In this document: positions 1-11,647 of the stretch, piece after piece
How the letters are laid out: each line of letters begins with the position of its first letter
Numbering within the stretch: position 1 is the first letter of the stretch
Made by a program: the position numbers and the translations under genes
Notes under the pieces: generated by a model
Databases searched by the model: none
What the model saw: the letters and a program-made list of their open reading frames with translations, nothing else
What the model was told of the DNA's origin: nothing
Assembly (NCBI GenBank): GCA_951799445.1
Contig: OX637288.1
Coordinates: forward strand, 12,402,501 to 12,466,500
DNA: 64,000 bases
Direction: 5' to 3'
Source of the DNA: Pseudisothecium myosuroides
Taxonomy: Eukaryota; Streptophyta; Bryopsida; Hypnales; Lembophyllaceae

Positions 1-1442
1 CACATTGCGACCATGGCGGTCAGGATAGACAAAAGCAAATGACAACTGTGCATCCCTCTTTCTTGCTGTTGGAGCCACTTCTTTCACCTAATGTAAGCAA
101 CAATGTTACAAAACATCATAAAATATGACATTTACTACCAAGCATAGAGTTCTTGTAAAATTCTACAAAGGACGAAATTTTATAATGAAAAAAACATCAC
201 CAAAGAAGATTTAGGAATTTTTCTAATTGTTATTTAAGTCTCAATTGCAAACTTGAAGGTCTTTAACACCATTGTGATACCACTATGATATTCAATATAA
301 AATAATAATTTTAAGACATTGATTTTAAATGATAAAGAGAAAGTAAAAACAATAGATCAAAATGCAAAAGGGCAAATATAACAATCATTACCAGATCGGT
401 TAGTTCCCGCAAAGTAGCATCTCGCCATGTGTAGATTTGAACCTCGTCCTTTGGTTCTTTACCCCGGATACTAAAATCTTCAACATTGTGATGGGTGCCA
501 TTCTACTTGTCACCAAACAAGCCCCGCATACCTTAATAACTCAAAGTTAATACACAATAAACTAAGATGGAATAGTAGTCAACTACAACACAAAAGCAAA
601 AGCTTGAGGTATTGAATTTGGACTAAATTTGATACCTTAGTGAAAACTCGTAGGAGCAAAGGGCATGTCTGCAATCCATCATATACATTTGCATGCAAAC
701 AATTTCATAGTCATTATGTGCCCAAAAATGCAAAGAGAAACTAATGACAGTCATACAAACCTTCACTCTACTACCTGCTACACATAATTTCCAATAATTT
801 TGTAAGACTTACAAGACATTGCTCACTTGAGGTATTCATTAGTAAATATCCTAACTTGCATGCTGTTAAAAAATAAGGAATATCATCATCATCTCTTACG
901 ATTTAATAATGCCTATTTTTTTGGAAGTTATCTAAGTCATATGTTTCATGAGAAAAATCAATGCTTGATATACCAAAGTTGATCAATAGTAGTTGTAGCT
1001 ATAACTTTTTGATCTTGAACAATTCAACTTTGACATTCTTAGCCTTGCCCTTACTTATCAACTATCAACTATTGATGACACCTTCAATCAAGAAAATTCT
1101 AAAAACTGGTGAATAGAGATTTTCACATTGAGAACCAAATTTCTTTCACTACAAATTTGCACCATGATCCTTTCAATTTGTAGGCAACATTATACAATAG
1201 CTTTTCTTGTTTATTAACTAACATAGAACACAATTCACAAAAGCCTAATGGACCGCCAATTCAACTTGCATTCCTAAACTATAAATGAGTGGTGTAGAGA
1301 ATTCAACAATATTGACCTTCTCTCGGTCTACCACCGGAGGATTGCGGGGCGGGCCTGGTAGTCCTCTTGGAGCGGCCATAATGTTCTGAGAAGGCCCTCG
1401 TGGTTGTACATCTAGAGGCAGTGGTGCTACTTGCATGGCCAT
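1..1442 (-). CDS. SAP18: SAP18 (Sin3-associated polypeptide p18), 5' part of gene, C-terminus beyond window
   Basis: SAP18 is a small ubiquitin-fold protein that links the Sin3/histone deacetylase complex to transcription factors. It is also part of the ASAP/PSAP complex on the exon junction. I read four exons on the minus strand: 1442-1317, 668-636, 502-392 and 87-<1, all phase 0 with GT..AG introns. They encode in order PPVVDREK, TCPLLLRVFTK, then a stretch with GKEPKDEVQIYTW and LRELTDL, then VKEVAPTARKRDAQLSFAFV and YPDRHGRNV. These are the diagnostic SAP18 blocks in the usual order. 119 codons are present; plant SAP18 is about 150 residues, so roughly the last 30 lie left of position 1. 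The start is taken at MAMQVAPLP (1442). An in-frame ATG at 1463 is also possible, and the N-terminal Pro/Arg-rich stretch is poorly conserved in the family. The exons are clearly richer in GC than the AT-rich introns. Confidence 0.93.
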
Positions 1443-2944
1443 GCCCACGACCCTCAACAACACCAGACAAGAAAATCACAACAAGCACAACTAAATCCAC
1501 AAGCATAAATAAAAAATGCAATTGATAGCAATGTAACTCCTATAAAAGCTTCATTTGCTAAAAAACAATATTTTTCAACCTAGAAGTGGGTCTAGATGAA
1601 GTATCTTGCCATATATAATTTTAGAAAAACATGTGTTGTACACTTAATATTTATAGCCAAATCAAATTGTCTCTCTATTGTTCATCTTTCCAATCAAAAA
1701 GAAAAATGTTCAAACACATTTGAAAAAGCACTCAAGCATCTAAAATTCATTTAACATTCAACGCCGTGTGATATAATTCATTTTTTATTCAAGAATCAAG
1801 GGGTTGAGTAGCAATGTCAAGCTTATTCACTTGCTATCAATTGCATCCTAGTTTTCATGCCATTTGTAATTTTTGCTACTAATCTTATATCCATGCTTGC
1901 TAAACCGCTGACAATGCTACTATTATTGGCATACAATATAATATATTTGACTTAGTCTAACTACCTTAACCGTCTATATTCAAAGTTCATCATCACCAAA
2001 CAATTTCTTGAAAAAAACATAGATGAATATAAATAAAGTCATTGGATTGATTATGGGGTACGTACATCAAAATTCAATGCACATTAATACCAATATAGTA
2101 GTAGTTAGGATGCATATTTATGCCAAAAAGCTAACTGAAGAGTTGGATTTAGGTTTTAAGGTTTAATCAATTATATTTATTTATTTAATATAGTATCTAT
2201 AAAAATAAAAATAATTATATTTAAAGCATTGGATATATTTACGCAAAGGCGCTAACAAACTTCCATAAGTCTTTTATAAATTCTATCCTACATTAGTATC
2301 ACCTATTAAATTTTGAGGCGAGTAATATTTATTCACCAAAAGAAACCAAATTATATGACATTAAGTTGATTATATATTGAATGGTTGTTTTGGTCTTTAT
2401 ACCAAAAAAGTAGAAGTATTACTTTGACTATGAGTCATGTTGTAACATTTAAAACCTCCAAAAGTTTTATGATGTAAATTCAATGAAAAGGATATAAAAA
2501 CAACCAACCTTTCAATTTTAATTCATCATACCAATCAAGTATAAAGTAATAATGATGAAATTAAATCTATTGTATTTTGTAAGATATGTATGACAAAAAA
2601 CAATTCTGAAAAGAGATAACTTCAAAAGTGTTCAAAAAATGTTCATCCGAACTATTTGTTCAAACTATTTAACCCAAAAATGAAGAACAAATTTTAATAC
2701 AATATGATAATCAAAGTCTTTGAACCTTAGACCACTTACTACTAGTTACTAATTTTAATTAATGCTATTTTCAGTCAAAGAGACAACAATATTCATCTTA
2801 TTATGGCTATAAAAGAGTAGATTCAAAAATATTCATTATTCACAGTATGATATGGTATAACTCAGCTATAGGATATGTGTAATACCACAATTGAATAGTA
2901 CATTCAACACCAATCATCTAAATGTGTTTAAATCATACATTATT
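1443..2944. other. Region upstream of SAP18, AT-rich, no gene seen
   Basis: This stretch holds the presumed 5' UTR and promoter of SAP18. Beyond about 1500 the sequence is AT-rich with short direct repeats and no open frame that resembles a protein. The 72-codon frame at 1303-1521 (minus), which looks like a signal peptide, is a shadow of SAP18 exon 1 in another frame. Confidence 0.5.
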
Positions 2945-3794
2945 GTGGTATTTTGAGCCTCCTAAATGCCAAAACAAGGTTAAAATCTTCATCTATATTA
3001 ATTCTCTAACAAAATTTAATGTTGGATACTTTAGTTAACTTGTTCAAATACATCCTTCCAAAAGTTCAGAGTAAAAATCCCCACCAATTGCAAGTTCAAT
3101 GTGCTTGAACTTCAAAAATTAGGTATTTCTAGCCCTTTCCAAAGGTAAAGTTTTGTTTTCAACATTTAAAAAAAAGAACATGCATGTCCCTTAGTTTGAG
3201 CATTTTAATCAATATATTGAAAAATGAGTTGCAAATACTTGAAAAAATAATAAATAAAAATTGCATTCATTTGAAAGAAAATTATAAAGTGGAAGATATT
3301 ACATAATGAAAAATAATGTAAATCGCTAATAACTTTTATAAAAAATAAAAAATTGTCAATCTTAATGGTGAATGTTCTAATAAATAATAAATATCTTTTT
3401 TATTGCTTATATTTGGAAATTTTGGAAATTGACTCCAAAAATCAACCTTATATGTTTTTCCTACCTTCATTCCTCGCAAAATAAAACTCTTCATAACTCT
3501 CATCTCATTATTCCAAATTATAGAATGGTTCAAATGTTTTTGTATAGATATCAATCTATACAATCAAATCAAATCAATTAATCAATTTTACAATGCGTTT
3601 TTGGTTGCCTGCTTTTTCAATGAAATAAATAAAAAATCATAAGTTTTGCAATATTTTTTGGAATGACTTGAAATATAGATCAAGATGATAAGCATCCATT
3701 CTAAAGGTTTCATGCAAAATTTCAAATTATGAAGTCAATAGAGGCTGCCCAATTTCTCAAAAAGTCTAAAGTGGATTCCTTAGTCATTTAGGGG
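2945..3794. mobile_element. Decayed TTAA-type element, family B (copy B3)
   Basis: The interior matches family B at 26646-27548 and 61188-62927 in order, for example the stretch with CACCAATTGCAAGTTCAATG and the AAAGTCTAAAGTGG near the right end. The right end reads CATTTAGGGG at 3785-3794, but the flanking TTAA has decayed to CAAT. The left end is not sharply defined. No coding capacity. Confidence 0.6.
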
Positions 3795-4617
3795 CAATTT
3801 ATTGAAAAATGTTGCCATATTACTTATTTAAAAATTATATGTACCATAGCTTTCTAACGGCTTGGACAATTGTTTTTAATAATTAATCAAAGCAAAAAAA
3901 TTAATTAGATGGTCTAAAAATAATATATCAAAATTGGACAATATTAAAATATAATTAAAATAAGTTAGGCACTCATCCAAGTTCTTCTTACAACTTTTGG
4001 ATGGTTGTTGCTACTTTCAACTAAAAATGATGCATTTATTTAAATCCTTATCTTCACCTCTAAACCCTAAACTCTCTACATTGTTTATTAAATTTTTGTT
4101 AAGCGTCAGGGTTTGTTGCGCTAGAGAGATATGTTTTGTTTGTGAGAGATTGTACTTTACAAAAATCAAAATCTTAAATCATTGCATCTGGATTAGTGAT
4201 GTGAAAATTATGAAGAATTTTGTGATTATGGACAATTAGGACAACTTATTGAAAAAATTAATGTATTAGATATATTTTTTAACTCAATTTTCACAATTAT
4301 TTTTTTGATAAAAAGAAATCCATAGGGTATAGGTTAATTCACAGTCTATAGTTCAAAAAATTTAAGCCAAGAGGATTTAAAACCTTATAATGTAGTCAAG
4401 CTGGGAGCCAAAAAAACTCATTTTCTTCACTTTAAACATTGAAATCTTGTGAATGATACAGTGAACGTTTCTAAAATTTCTTCTTTACATTTTTGTACTA
4501 GTTTGGTACAAGATCCTATTGTTGGATATGCAAAATAAACAAACGTCTAAAATATTGTTGTTTGCATTAAAAATGGCAATTGTAAATGGTTTTTGACCCA
4601 AAAAATGGCCTTGGGAC
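3795..4617. mobile_element. AT-rich DNA ending in a family C remnant (C3)
   Basis: From about 4250 the sequence resembles the right half of family C (51518-52414): a segment with GTACAAGATCCTATTG, then AAAAATGGCAAT, then a right end CCTTGGGAC abutting TTAA at 4618-4621. The left part (3795-4250) shows no recognisable feature. The 80-codon frame at 3997-4239 has no family resemblance and I do not call it. Confidence 0.45.
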
Positions 4618-4621
4618 TTAA

Positions 4622-5270
4622 GCCCCTAAATGCCCAATTCACCAAATTATGGTGTCAACAATATTTTGAAGTTAAATAAAACTTAACCAAGTTTCCATTT
4701 TTAGTAGTTTATATTTTAAAAATTATTCTTAAAGTCTAGTTTTAGTATCAGAAATTCGATTTTGAAAATGAATGATCATGATTTTTCTATTGAAGATTTT
4801 GAGCAAAGGTGTCCATTGCGATCTTGACTTTCTGTAGTGTTGAAGGTTCTTGGAAATGAGCCTCAAATACACTAGATCTTGGAGAAAAAATCACATTAGA
4901 AATTCATTTAAAAAAATTATAGAGTAGATTTTGAGAAGTTATAAATTGATTGGAGTTACGCATGTTATTATAATGCTCTTTAACTTCATATTTTTTGGTG
5001 ATCATTTTTTTAGATTTGACATGTAAAAAAGGAATTAAAAGACTTCAAATCATTTTTATAGTTTTAACACCCTCATGATCAAATATTATAATCTTTCAAT
5101 CCATAAGTGATATTGTTGTGTTTTCTTTTACTATGTGATCTCTAACATGTCTAGCTTGAATTTTTATAGTTATAATTTTTTAAAAATTGATTCAACTTAT
5201 CAAAATGTTGACTTTTTGTTCAATTTAGAGCAAATTCCTGGAAGCTCAACAGGCCTTGGGCATTTAGGGG
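4622..5270. mobile_element. TTAA-flanked non-autonomous element, family D (D1)
   Basis: A 649-bp element with inverted ends GCCCCTAAATGCCCAA and TTGGGCATTTAGGGG, flanked on both sides by TTAA (4618-4621 and 5271-5274). It aligns along its whole length with D3 at 20856-21491, sharing for example CAAATACACTAGATCTTGG. There is no coding frame. The ends and TTAA flanks fit the piggyBac-like set described in the findings. Confidence 0.75.
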
Positions 5271-5350
5271 TTAATTAAATAATCCCTAAGTGGTTTGAAC
5301 AACTTTCTAGTTATTATTGGCAAAATGTATCAAAACTACTACATTGTTAA

Positions 5351-6331
5351 CCCCTAAATGCCCAAGGCCTTTTTGGATTTAAGAACATCATTGCTTTTGA
5401 AGTGTTATAGGTCTAAATGTCACTAGGGTAGAAAAATCTCATTTGTACAACCTTGTAGTATATATGTTGTTGATGACATGAATCAAATTTAGAGTCATTT
5501 AGCCACATAGATTGCAAGATTATAGTCCTTTAGTATTGAAAAGGATGCTCAAGTTTTCCTAGCAACACATTTGGAGGTGAAATTCGACTTCCTAACCTAC
5601 TCAAATGAGAAAACTTTAAACTATTAAGTGCTTCAAAACTAGTATACAAACACATTCATTTGGTGATAGAAAATATCATTCAATAGACTCATTATATATC
5701 TGTAAAATGGCTTTGAAATGTCAATAAATAGCAAAAAAAATTGCAAAAAATACATCTAAGGTTGAAACTCCTACTAAAATGCTTCTCAGTTACTCAAAGC
5801 TTCTTGGATTGAAATGAAACTTGAACAATACAAACTAGACTAGTACGCGCAACTTTTCCAAAAAAAATTTTGGAAAAAAACACTATATGAAGAAGAAACA
5901 AGTCACCAAAGTTCATCATAATCCAATAATGTTTGGATTTTGAACTCCAAATTGCTCCCAAACATTCAAATCAACTTGGACTGACATGAAAATTTAATAC
6001 AATAACTAGACTTTAAAGAAAATATAATCCAACAAATTTTATTGAAAACAAGCATTGGATGAAGGAAATACAAGGCTACAAGCCCCCAAAGTTGCAGCTG
6101 TCAAAATGCAGTTTGGTGAATTCAAATTGAACTGATGAACTTCGAATGGCTTCCAAAAAATAAGTATATCTTGGACTGATTTGAAAAAAATTCCACACAA
6201 ACTAGAAGAGAAAGTTCAGATTTTCCAATCATTTTTAATAAATTTGGACATCAGATGCAAAAGTTACAGCACTTCAAATTGGACTTCCAAACTATATGAG
6301 GACACTTTTGGTCCCCTAGGGTGTTTAGGGA
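5351..6331. mobile_element. TTAA-flanked non-autonomous element, family E
   Basis: This runs from TTAA (5347-5350) plus CCCCTAAATGCCCAAGGCC to GGGTGTTTAGGGA plus TTAA (6332-6335), about 981 bp. The ends match family D but the interior differs. It contains several near-repeats of a motif in which a 'cttggactgacatg'-like phrase recurs. No protein is encoded. Confidence 0.6.
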
Positions 6332-6393
6332 TTAAGGCAGGTCATTAAATATTCAAAAATTGTATTAGTTCCAACTAATTTGCTCACAATATA

Positions 6394-6546
6394 CACTAGA
6401 AGAAAATTGCGTTGGTTTCAACAAAAACTACTTGATGTTTTTGTTATATCCAATGCAGAAATTGCGTTGGAATTTGAAATTATGCATGTATACAACAAAA
6501 ACATCAAGTAGTTTTTGTTGAAATCAATGCAATTTTTTTTCTAGTG
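6394..6546. mobile_element. CACTA-type hairpin MITE
   Basis: 153 bp beginning CACTAGAAGAAAATTGC and ending GCAATTTTTTTTCTAGTG. The two arms, about 55 nt each, are nearly perfect reverse complements around a short centre. The ends are those of CACTA elements and match the larger copy at 49307-50602. The 3-bp flanks (ATA/AAT) do not match exactly. The transcript would fold into a long hairpin. Confidence 0.75.
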
Positions 6547-7712
6547 AATTGACAAGCTAAATGGTCCTATTAAGGTAGCAACATCCAAAATAGACACTTT
6601 TTCTAGTTCCATTCTCTAAGAGGTGGAATGACCAAAAAAAGTTTGATGAAGTTATTAGTCATCTCAAGAAAAAAATATTCCAAATGTTTTTGTAATCTTT
6701 CTACTCTAGTAATATTTTACAAGTTTTCATTTTCAAAGTTGAAAACATATGGAAGCCTATAAAGACTACATACACCTTGAGTGGACACCTTTAAAGCATA
6801 AAATGTCTCAACTTTCATTGGTTCTTTCAAAAAACTTTTCACCTCTTATTGGTTGCTTCTAAGAAATTATAATTCTTGAGACGTGGAAGCATTCATTTAA
6901 GGCCACTTCTTAAAATGTTACTACGGTTTTAGAATGTTGTTCTATACTTAACTCTATAATGCTGCCGCGGACACTAAGCTAATGGATGACTTCACCTAAG
7001 ACTAAAAGATTGAAAAAAATGTTTTTTCATCCAATTTTTTTTTGGTTGAAGGTACTTGAGTACATCCTTAGTGAATAGTACTGCAAATTCCCTCATTATA
7101 GTATTATTGATTTTTCTAATTAAGAAGATGATTAATTCATGGATCACCTTTATAGTGTATTTTGGCTATTTCTTGCTATTTACTCTTGATGTGAAGTTTA
7201 GCCATAAAAATTATGTTTTCTAGAATTTGAGTTCAACTAATGAAATTAATCTTATCAAGTGAAATTTCTATTCTAATTGAAAAATTTTGCAAAAATAAAA
7301 AATTTCAATATTTTATAGCAACATGAACTTTGGACCTATAACAATGGTGTGTTGATTTTCTAACTTTAAAGTGACACGGCAACTTTGGATGTTCTATACT
7401 ATAATATACGTCTATGGTAGAAATTTTTGAGTATATTTTGTATTTGATATGAATTTTCTTCATTTTTTTCTTAAGAAGTTCAATTCATAGTAATTTCAAA
7501 TTGTTCCAAAAAAATTTGAAAATTTTATAACTTATAGTATATATATGACTCCATCTTTGAAAATTAAATTAAAATTTTTTCATTCATATGTGCTTGCAAA
7601 AATGGCATCAAATAGAGTAATGACAGTGAGGCTTGAAAATTAGTGGTCATTGACTTGTCCGTACAGGGTTAAATGTGAGAGGACAAAACTTGTGATATTA
7701 GAGAGGGAATAA
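6547..7712. other. AT-rich intergenic DNA, no gene seen
   Basis: The interior at about 7240-7620 resembles the stretches near 39850-40000 and 43380-43740 (shared phrasing around CTTCTTAAGAAGTTC-like and 'actttggacctataac'-like segments). This suggests one further decayed repeat family whose ends I could not define. No open frame of interest. Confidence 0.35.
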
Positions 7713-8604
7713 TTATAGGAGGCAACCCATTTTTGACCATTTAAGTAGTTACACGTATTTGCAAGGCGAATTTCTTTAGTGGAAATTTTTTCCCGTATGC
7801 AAAAATGGGCAATGGCACAATATGGGTATTATTTCCTAGACTCTCTAGACTTTAGAAAAATGTCGTTCTAGAAATGAAAACAATATTGAAAAATTACAAA
7901 AATTACATGTTATAGAAGTCATGTTGGTACACTACAATCATGTACTATAAAGGTCAAATTCAACAATCAAATTTTTTCCTAATTTAACATATTCAACACC
8001 TAATCGTATTATAGTAGTGAAAGGACTACGTATTTAAAGTTTTCTATTGAAACAACTAGGCATACACCTTATTAAGTTTGTATTTAAGTATATCATATGG
8101 TTTTAGGAAGAAGATGGTATGAAATCATAATCCTTTTAAATTGTGTAAAAATTTGTGATTTTTGAAAATTCTCATAAATAAGAAAATGTGTAATTTCTAG
8201 CACACATTGAATGAGTCAAAAAATGAGGGTGTTCTAGTGAGACAATCCTTTTTGGAACCCATATCGTGCCATTACCCAAATAAAGTTCGGAAGTTTTCCA
8301 TAATTTTCTAGATTTTTATTTCTCAAAACATAATTACTGTGAATTTTTCATCGGAAAATTTTGTTTCTCCCATACCGTAACATAAGGCTTGCTATTTCCG
8401 ACCATGGGTTGAAAACAAAATTGACCAAGGGATGGTTGCAATATTGAGAGTCTTGGAGGCAATAAAAATGCACCACAATTACATTGGGAACTGCGCCATA
8501 ATTAATCATTGTTCATCTCCTCCTGCAAGGATAGTAAACAACAAACATAGCTTGAATGGGGGGTGGGGTGGGGTGGGGTAATCAAGAATGGGTTGCCTCC
8601 TATA
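7713..8604. mobile_element. Inverted-repeat element with TATAGGAGGCAACCCATT ends
   Basis: The left end TATAGGAGGCAACCCATTTT (about 7714) is repeated inverted at 8581-8604 (AATGGGTTGCCTCCTATA). A second, inner inverted pair lies at about 7798-7830 and 8250-8285 (core CAATGGCACAATATGGG against its complement). The total is about 0.89 kb, non-coding. A run of four G-tracts (8558-8579) lies close to the right end. Confidence 0.6.
8558..8579 (+). other. Potential G-quadruplex tract
   Basis: The plus strand reads six G, T, four G, T, four G, T, four G: four G-runs with single-T loops. This is a strong intramolecular quadruplex pattern in an otherwise AT-rich region, about 0.9 kb upstream of the kinase leader. 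Folding is inferred only. Confidence 0.6.
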
Positions 8605-8990
8605 AAGAAGCTTGCTTTGTATCAATGAAATTTCTAGGTCATGAGAGCAGACAAGCGCTAATGGCGACACATGGACTAAGCTTAAGTTAGGGCATGGGAA
8701 CAAAATTGTTTTTTTTATATGCATAGTTTTTTGCAAATTGGCTACAACCAAAATATGTTGGCTACTTTTTGTATAGGAAATTTTCATTTTTTGGGTCAAA
8801 ATAGCCAGTTTAGTGTTGTATTTCAAGACCAATAGCCAAATTTTACCCAAGTATCACCTAATTTTCATAAAGGTATCACTCGCGTATCACCTGCATATCA
8901 CATTAGCATTGAAGAACAACTGCCTCCTTCTCCAAAACAAAAAAACACACACTGCGGGGAACAGTGACGAGCAGTGAGATTCAAAATACA
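8605..8990. other. Intergenic DNA upstream of kinase gene
   Basis: No gene is seen. The stretch contains a local inverted pair around 'ttggctac' (8740-8830) and three near-copies of 'gtatcac' (8850-8900). Confidence 0.3.
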
Positions 8991-9317
8991 GTAAGGTAGG
9001 AGGTCCTATAATGGAGCATTTAAGGGCTGGAACTGAATTTTGAGGAGGTGAAATATCTTGAAATTTTTTTCAGTCAATTTTCCTTGAAAAACAGATTGAA
9101 CTGACATCTAACCCAAGTCATTTCATATTTTTTCATGCTTTTTTGAATTAGTTAAAAAATTTTGAAGTTGAAATGGCATAGGGCTCTAAAATGGTGCCCT
9201 AGCTGAAATGTACACAGTCTGTACATTGATGGAGGCTATGAAAAAATAACATGTACAAACAGTTTACATTTCAGTTAACATTTCAGTTAGGGCTCCATTT
9301 TAGAGCCTCCTACCTTA
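8991..9317. mobile_element. MITE family M, copy 1 (GGTAGGAGG ends)
   Basis: About 327 bp with inverted ends TAAGGTAGGAGGTCC and GAGCCTCCTACCTTA. It aligns through its length with copies at 20003-20308, 38205-38500 (inverted) and 40395-41133, including CATCTAACCCAAGT and ATTTTGAAGTTGAAATG. It is non-coding. It sits about 130 bp upstream of the presumed kinase transcription start. Confidence 0.85.
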
Positions 9318-9439
9318 ACTTTTGGAGCTGAGTCTCTGTTGATTGGATTTCCAATTGTCTGTACGAGTTGTTCAAAAAATAAAAAATAAATAAAAATTGT
9401 CTGCACGAGTGTGTAGTCTGTACCGACAGTGGCCGTGTT

Positions 9440-11647
9440 TGTCAAGCTTGCCATCTATAACTTATACTTGTCTGGCTTGGCTATGGAATTCAAGCTCGTC
9501 CACATCTGCTGCTTTCGATGTCGCAAGGGCCAGAGGTTCAGAGAGAGAGAGAGAGTTTTGCGTGTGAGACTTGTGATTCTTTGAGGAATCCACCGATTTG
9601 AGGTTGCTCCTTGTAAGTTTGAGATTTCTTTCGAGGAAAAGCAGCCGTGGTGGACTTCTGTTCGAGTGCTGTGGTATGACGGGCCGAGCTTCGATCTCCC
9701 CGGTGCTCGGATGTGATGGCTGTTGAATGCTGAGTCGATAGGCGGTGGCGTGGTGCGAGAAAGGTTGTCCTTGAACCCGCCTTGATTTTATGTTAATTTT
9801 GGTATGATCAGTTTTTCCTTGCAATTCTTTGTCTTCTTGCTTGTGGGATGTTTTTGTACTCAATCTTAAGAATTATGTAGTTCACTTTGAAACAGAGCTC
9901 AAGGTTAGTATCTTACTGAAACAGAACTTTGGACCATATGTTTTTAAATGACATGCTCTTCTTGAAGCGCTACTGGTACTATGTCTTCGATGCTACTGCT
10001 TTGCTTCACTTCCTGTATTGTTCATTAGGACTAGGTGACCTACTTTTATATGTGCTTAAGAATCTTCAGTATTGCACTTGGAAATTAGCTTCCAGGCTTT
10101 TTACCGCCATCTGTCGAAGTATCTAGTCGACAAGTGTAAGTATCTGGATTTGTTGCAGATGTGGTTGATGTCCACTCTTCTGGGTACTGGACGGCCAGTT
10201 CTCCCACCGGAAAATGAGAATCCGTCGCATTTCTGAGCTTGTGTTTTTTTGGCATGTGCGATCGCAGGTACTAACAAGTAATCTTCACAATTTTTAAGTC
10301 TGCGGACAGCTGTTGCTCTGTGAGTGAAGGTTATCCTCGATTCCACCCTTCTTTTATGTTAGTTTGGCTGCTACTAGGGTTTCTTGCCATTCTCTCTTGT
10401 GACTTGTCCTCGTGCTTGTTGGAACTTCGGTTCAGTCTTAGAATTATGTAGTTCACGAAGAATTAAAGCTCTAGGCTAGCATCTTACTGAAACATAGCTA
10501 TTCAGTGAACTAATGGACAATGCCATGATCGCCACGGGTACTATGTCTTCAATGCTGCTACAGTGCTTCACTTCCTTCATTGTTCATTAGGAATAGGTGA
10601 CCTACTTTAACCATGTGCTTAAAAATCTTCTGGATGCAGTTATTGCAGTTGGAAATTTTATTCTTGTCGATGTACAAATCCTTTGCATTTCTGAGCTTGC
10701 TTTATGTTGAGCACAATCGCAGGTACTGGCAGTTAATCTCTACAAAAATTAACTCCGTGGAGCTTCGAGGAGGAAGTTACCGACACGATTCCTTACATGA
10801 TGTCGTCTCCCGTACTTGGTATGCTTTACTCCTGTGGCAATCTGTTCGGTTGTATCAGTTTGTTGTCTGTAAGCTTGGGAGTAAATTAGCGGATGTAGAA
10901 ACCTTGTCGGTGGGTTTGATGTTCCAGGTCTTATGTGCTTGTCAATACTCCGCAGAGGTCTAGTTTTGTGGTGGTGAACCAGTGCTGTCTGTTTACATAA
11001 CTTAGTTGAGCCTTCTTGTTGTTTGTTGTTTGTAAGTTAGAGGATACTGTTTGCGTCACTTTAAGCATTCCAACGTGTGAAGGAGTGTGATATTGAGAGG
11101 ATATATACAACTGCGGAAAGATCTTTGGGGTACGAGAGCCCAATTTTGTTGAGAGCAATTATTTCACGCTTTATGAATTTCTTATTTGACTTCAATATAG
11201 GAGGTAGCAGACCAATATAAGTGACAATCAGATAGTCCATTTCTGTTCAAAGATCAGTGTCCTTAGACAGTAGTCAAGTCATGCTAATAAGGTTCATTAC
11301 AGCATGATTGCTAACAAGTCCAACCAAGGTATGGATAGATGAGTTGCTGTTGGTAAGAAATGTCAGCATAGGAGATACGAATAGAGCCCCATCAGTTTTA
11401 GTATCCTTTACCTTGTTAATGTGGATTGCCAATGTATTCACAAACATGTCCATTAATGTCTGATTATATTTACAATCTGTGCACATGTTCACAAAAAATG
11501 AAAGTCAACTTGTTTATTTCAATTTTCTTCTGTTTGCGTGCGTTTGTGACGGCAAGTTCTTTCTGCAGATTTGTTTGTCTGCCAGCTTTGAGCAAATCCA
11601 TTTGAGTCTTGAACTTTGAATATTTGGTGATTGCAGTTGCTGATTTC
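9440..11647 (+). promoter_or_regulatory. Presumed promoter-proximal and 5' leader region of the tandem kinase gene
   Basis: Base composition changes here from AT-rich to balanced. There is a (GA)n tract near 9540, typical of plant 5' UTRs. Several good splice-like sites occur (CAAG-GTTAGT near 9902; CGCAG-GT near 10268 and 10721; TTGCAG near 10158 and 11637), so the leader is probably multi-exonic. I cannot decide which exons are used. Short frames in this stretch do not resemble any protein. Confidence 0.5.
9755..10790 (+). repeat. Direct tandem duplication inside the kinase leader (about 565-bp unit)
   Basis: The left copy (about 9755-10320) and right copy (about 10321-10790) share ordered blocks at an offset of 562-571 bp. 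Examples are AATTATGTAGTTCAC (9871 and 10442), GTACTATGTCTTC (9976 and 10538) and GTTCATTAGGA...TAGGTGACCTACTTT. A further shared block, GCATTTCTGAGCTTG, recurs at a shorter offset, so the right copy has lost about 100 bp. The copies have diverged noticeably. Confidence 0.8.

Noticed and set aside
1303..1521. 72-residue minus-strand frame with an apparent signal peptide, a possible small secreted peptide
   Set aside because: It overlaps SAP18 exon 1 in another frame, and the SAP18 reading is supported by four conserved exons in phase.
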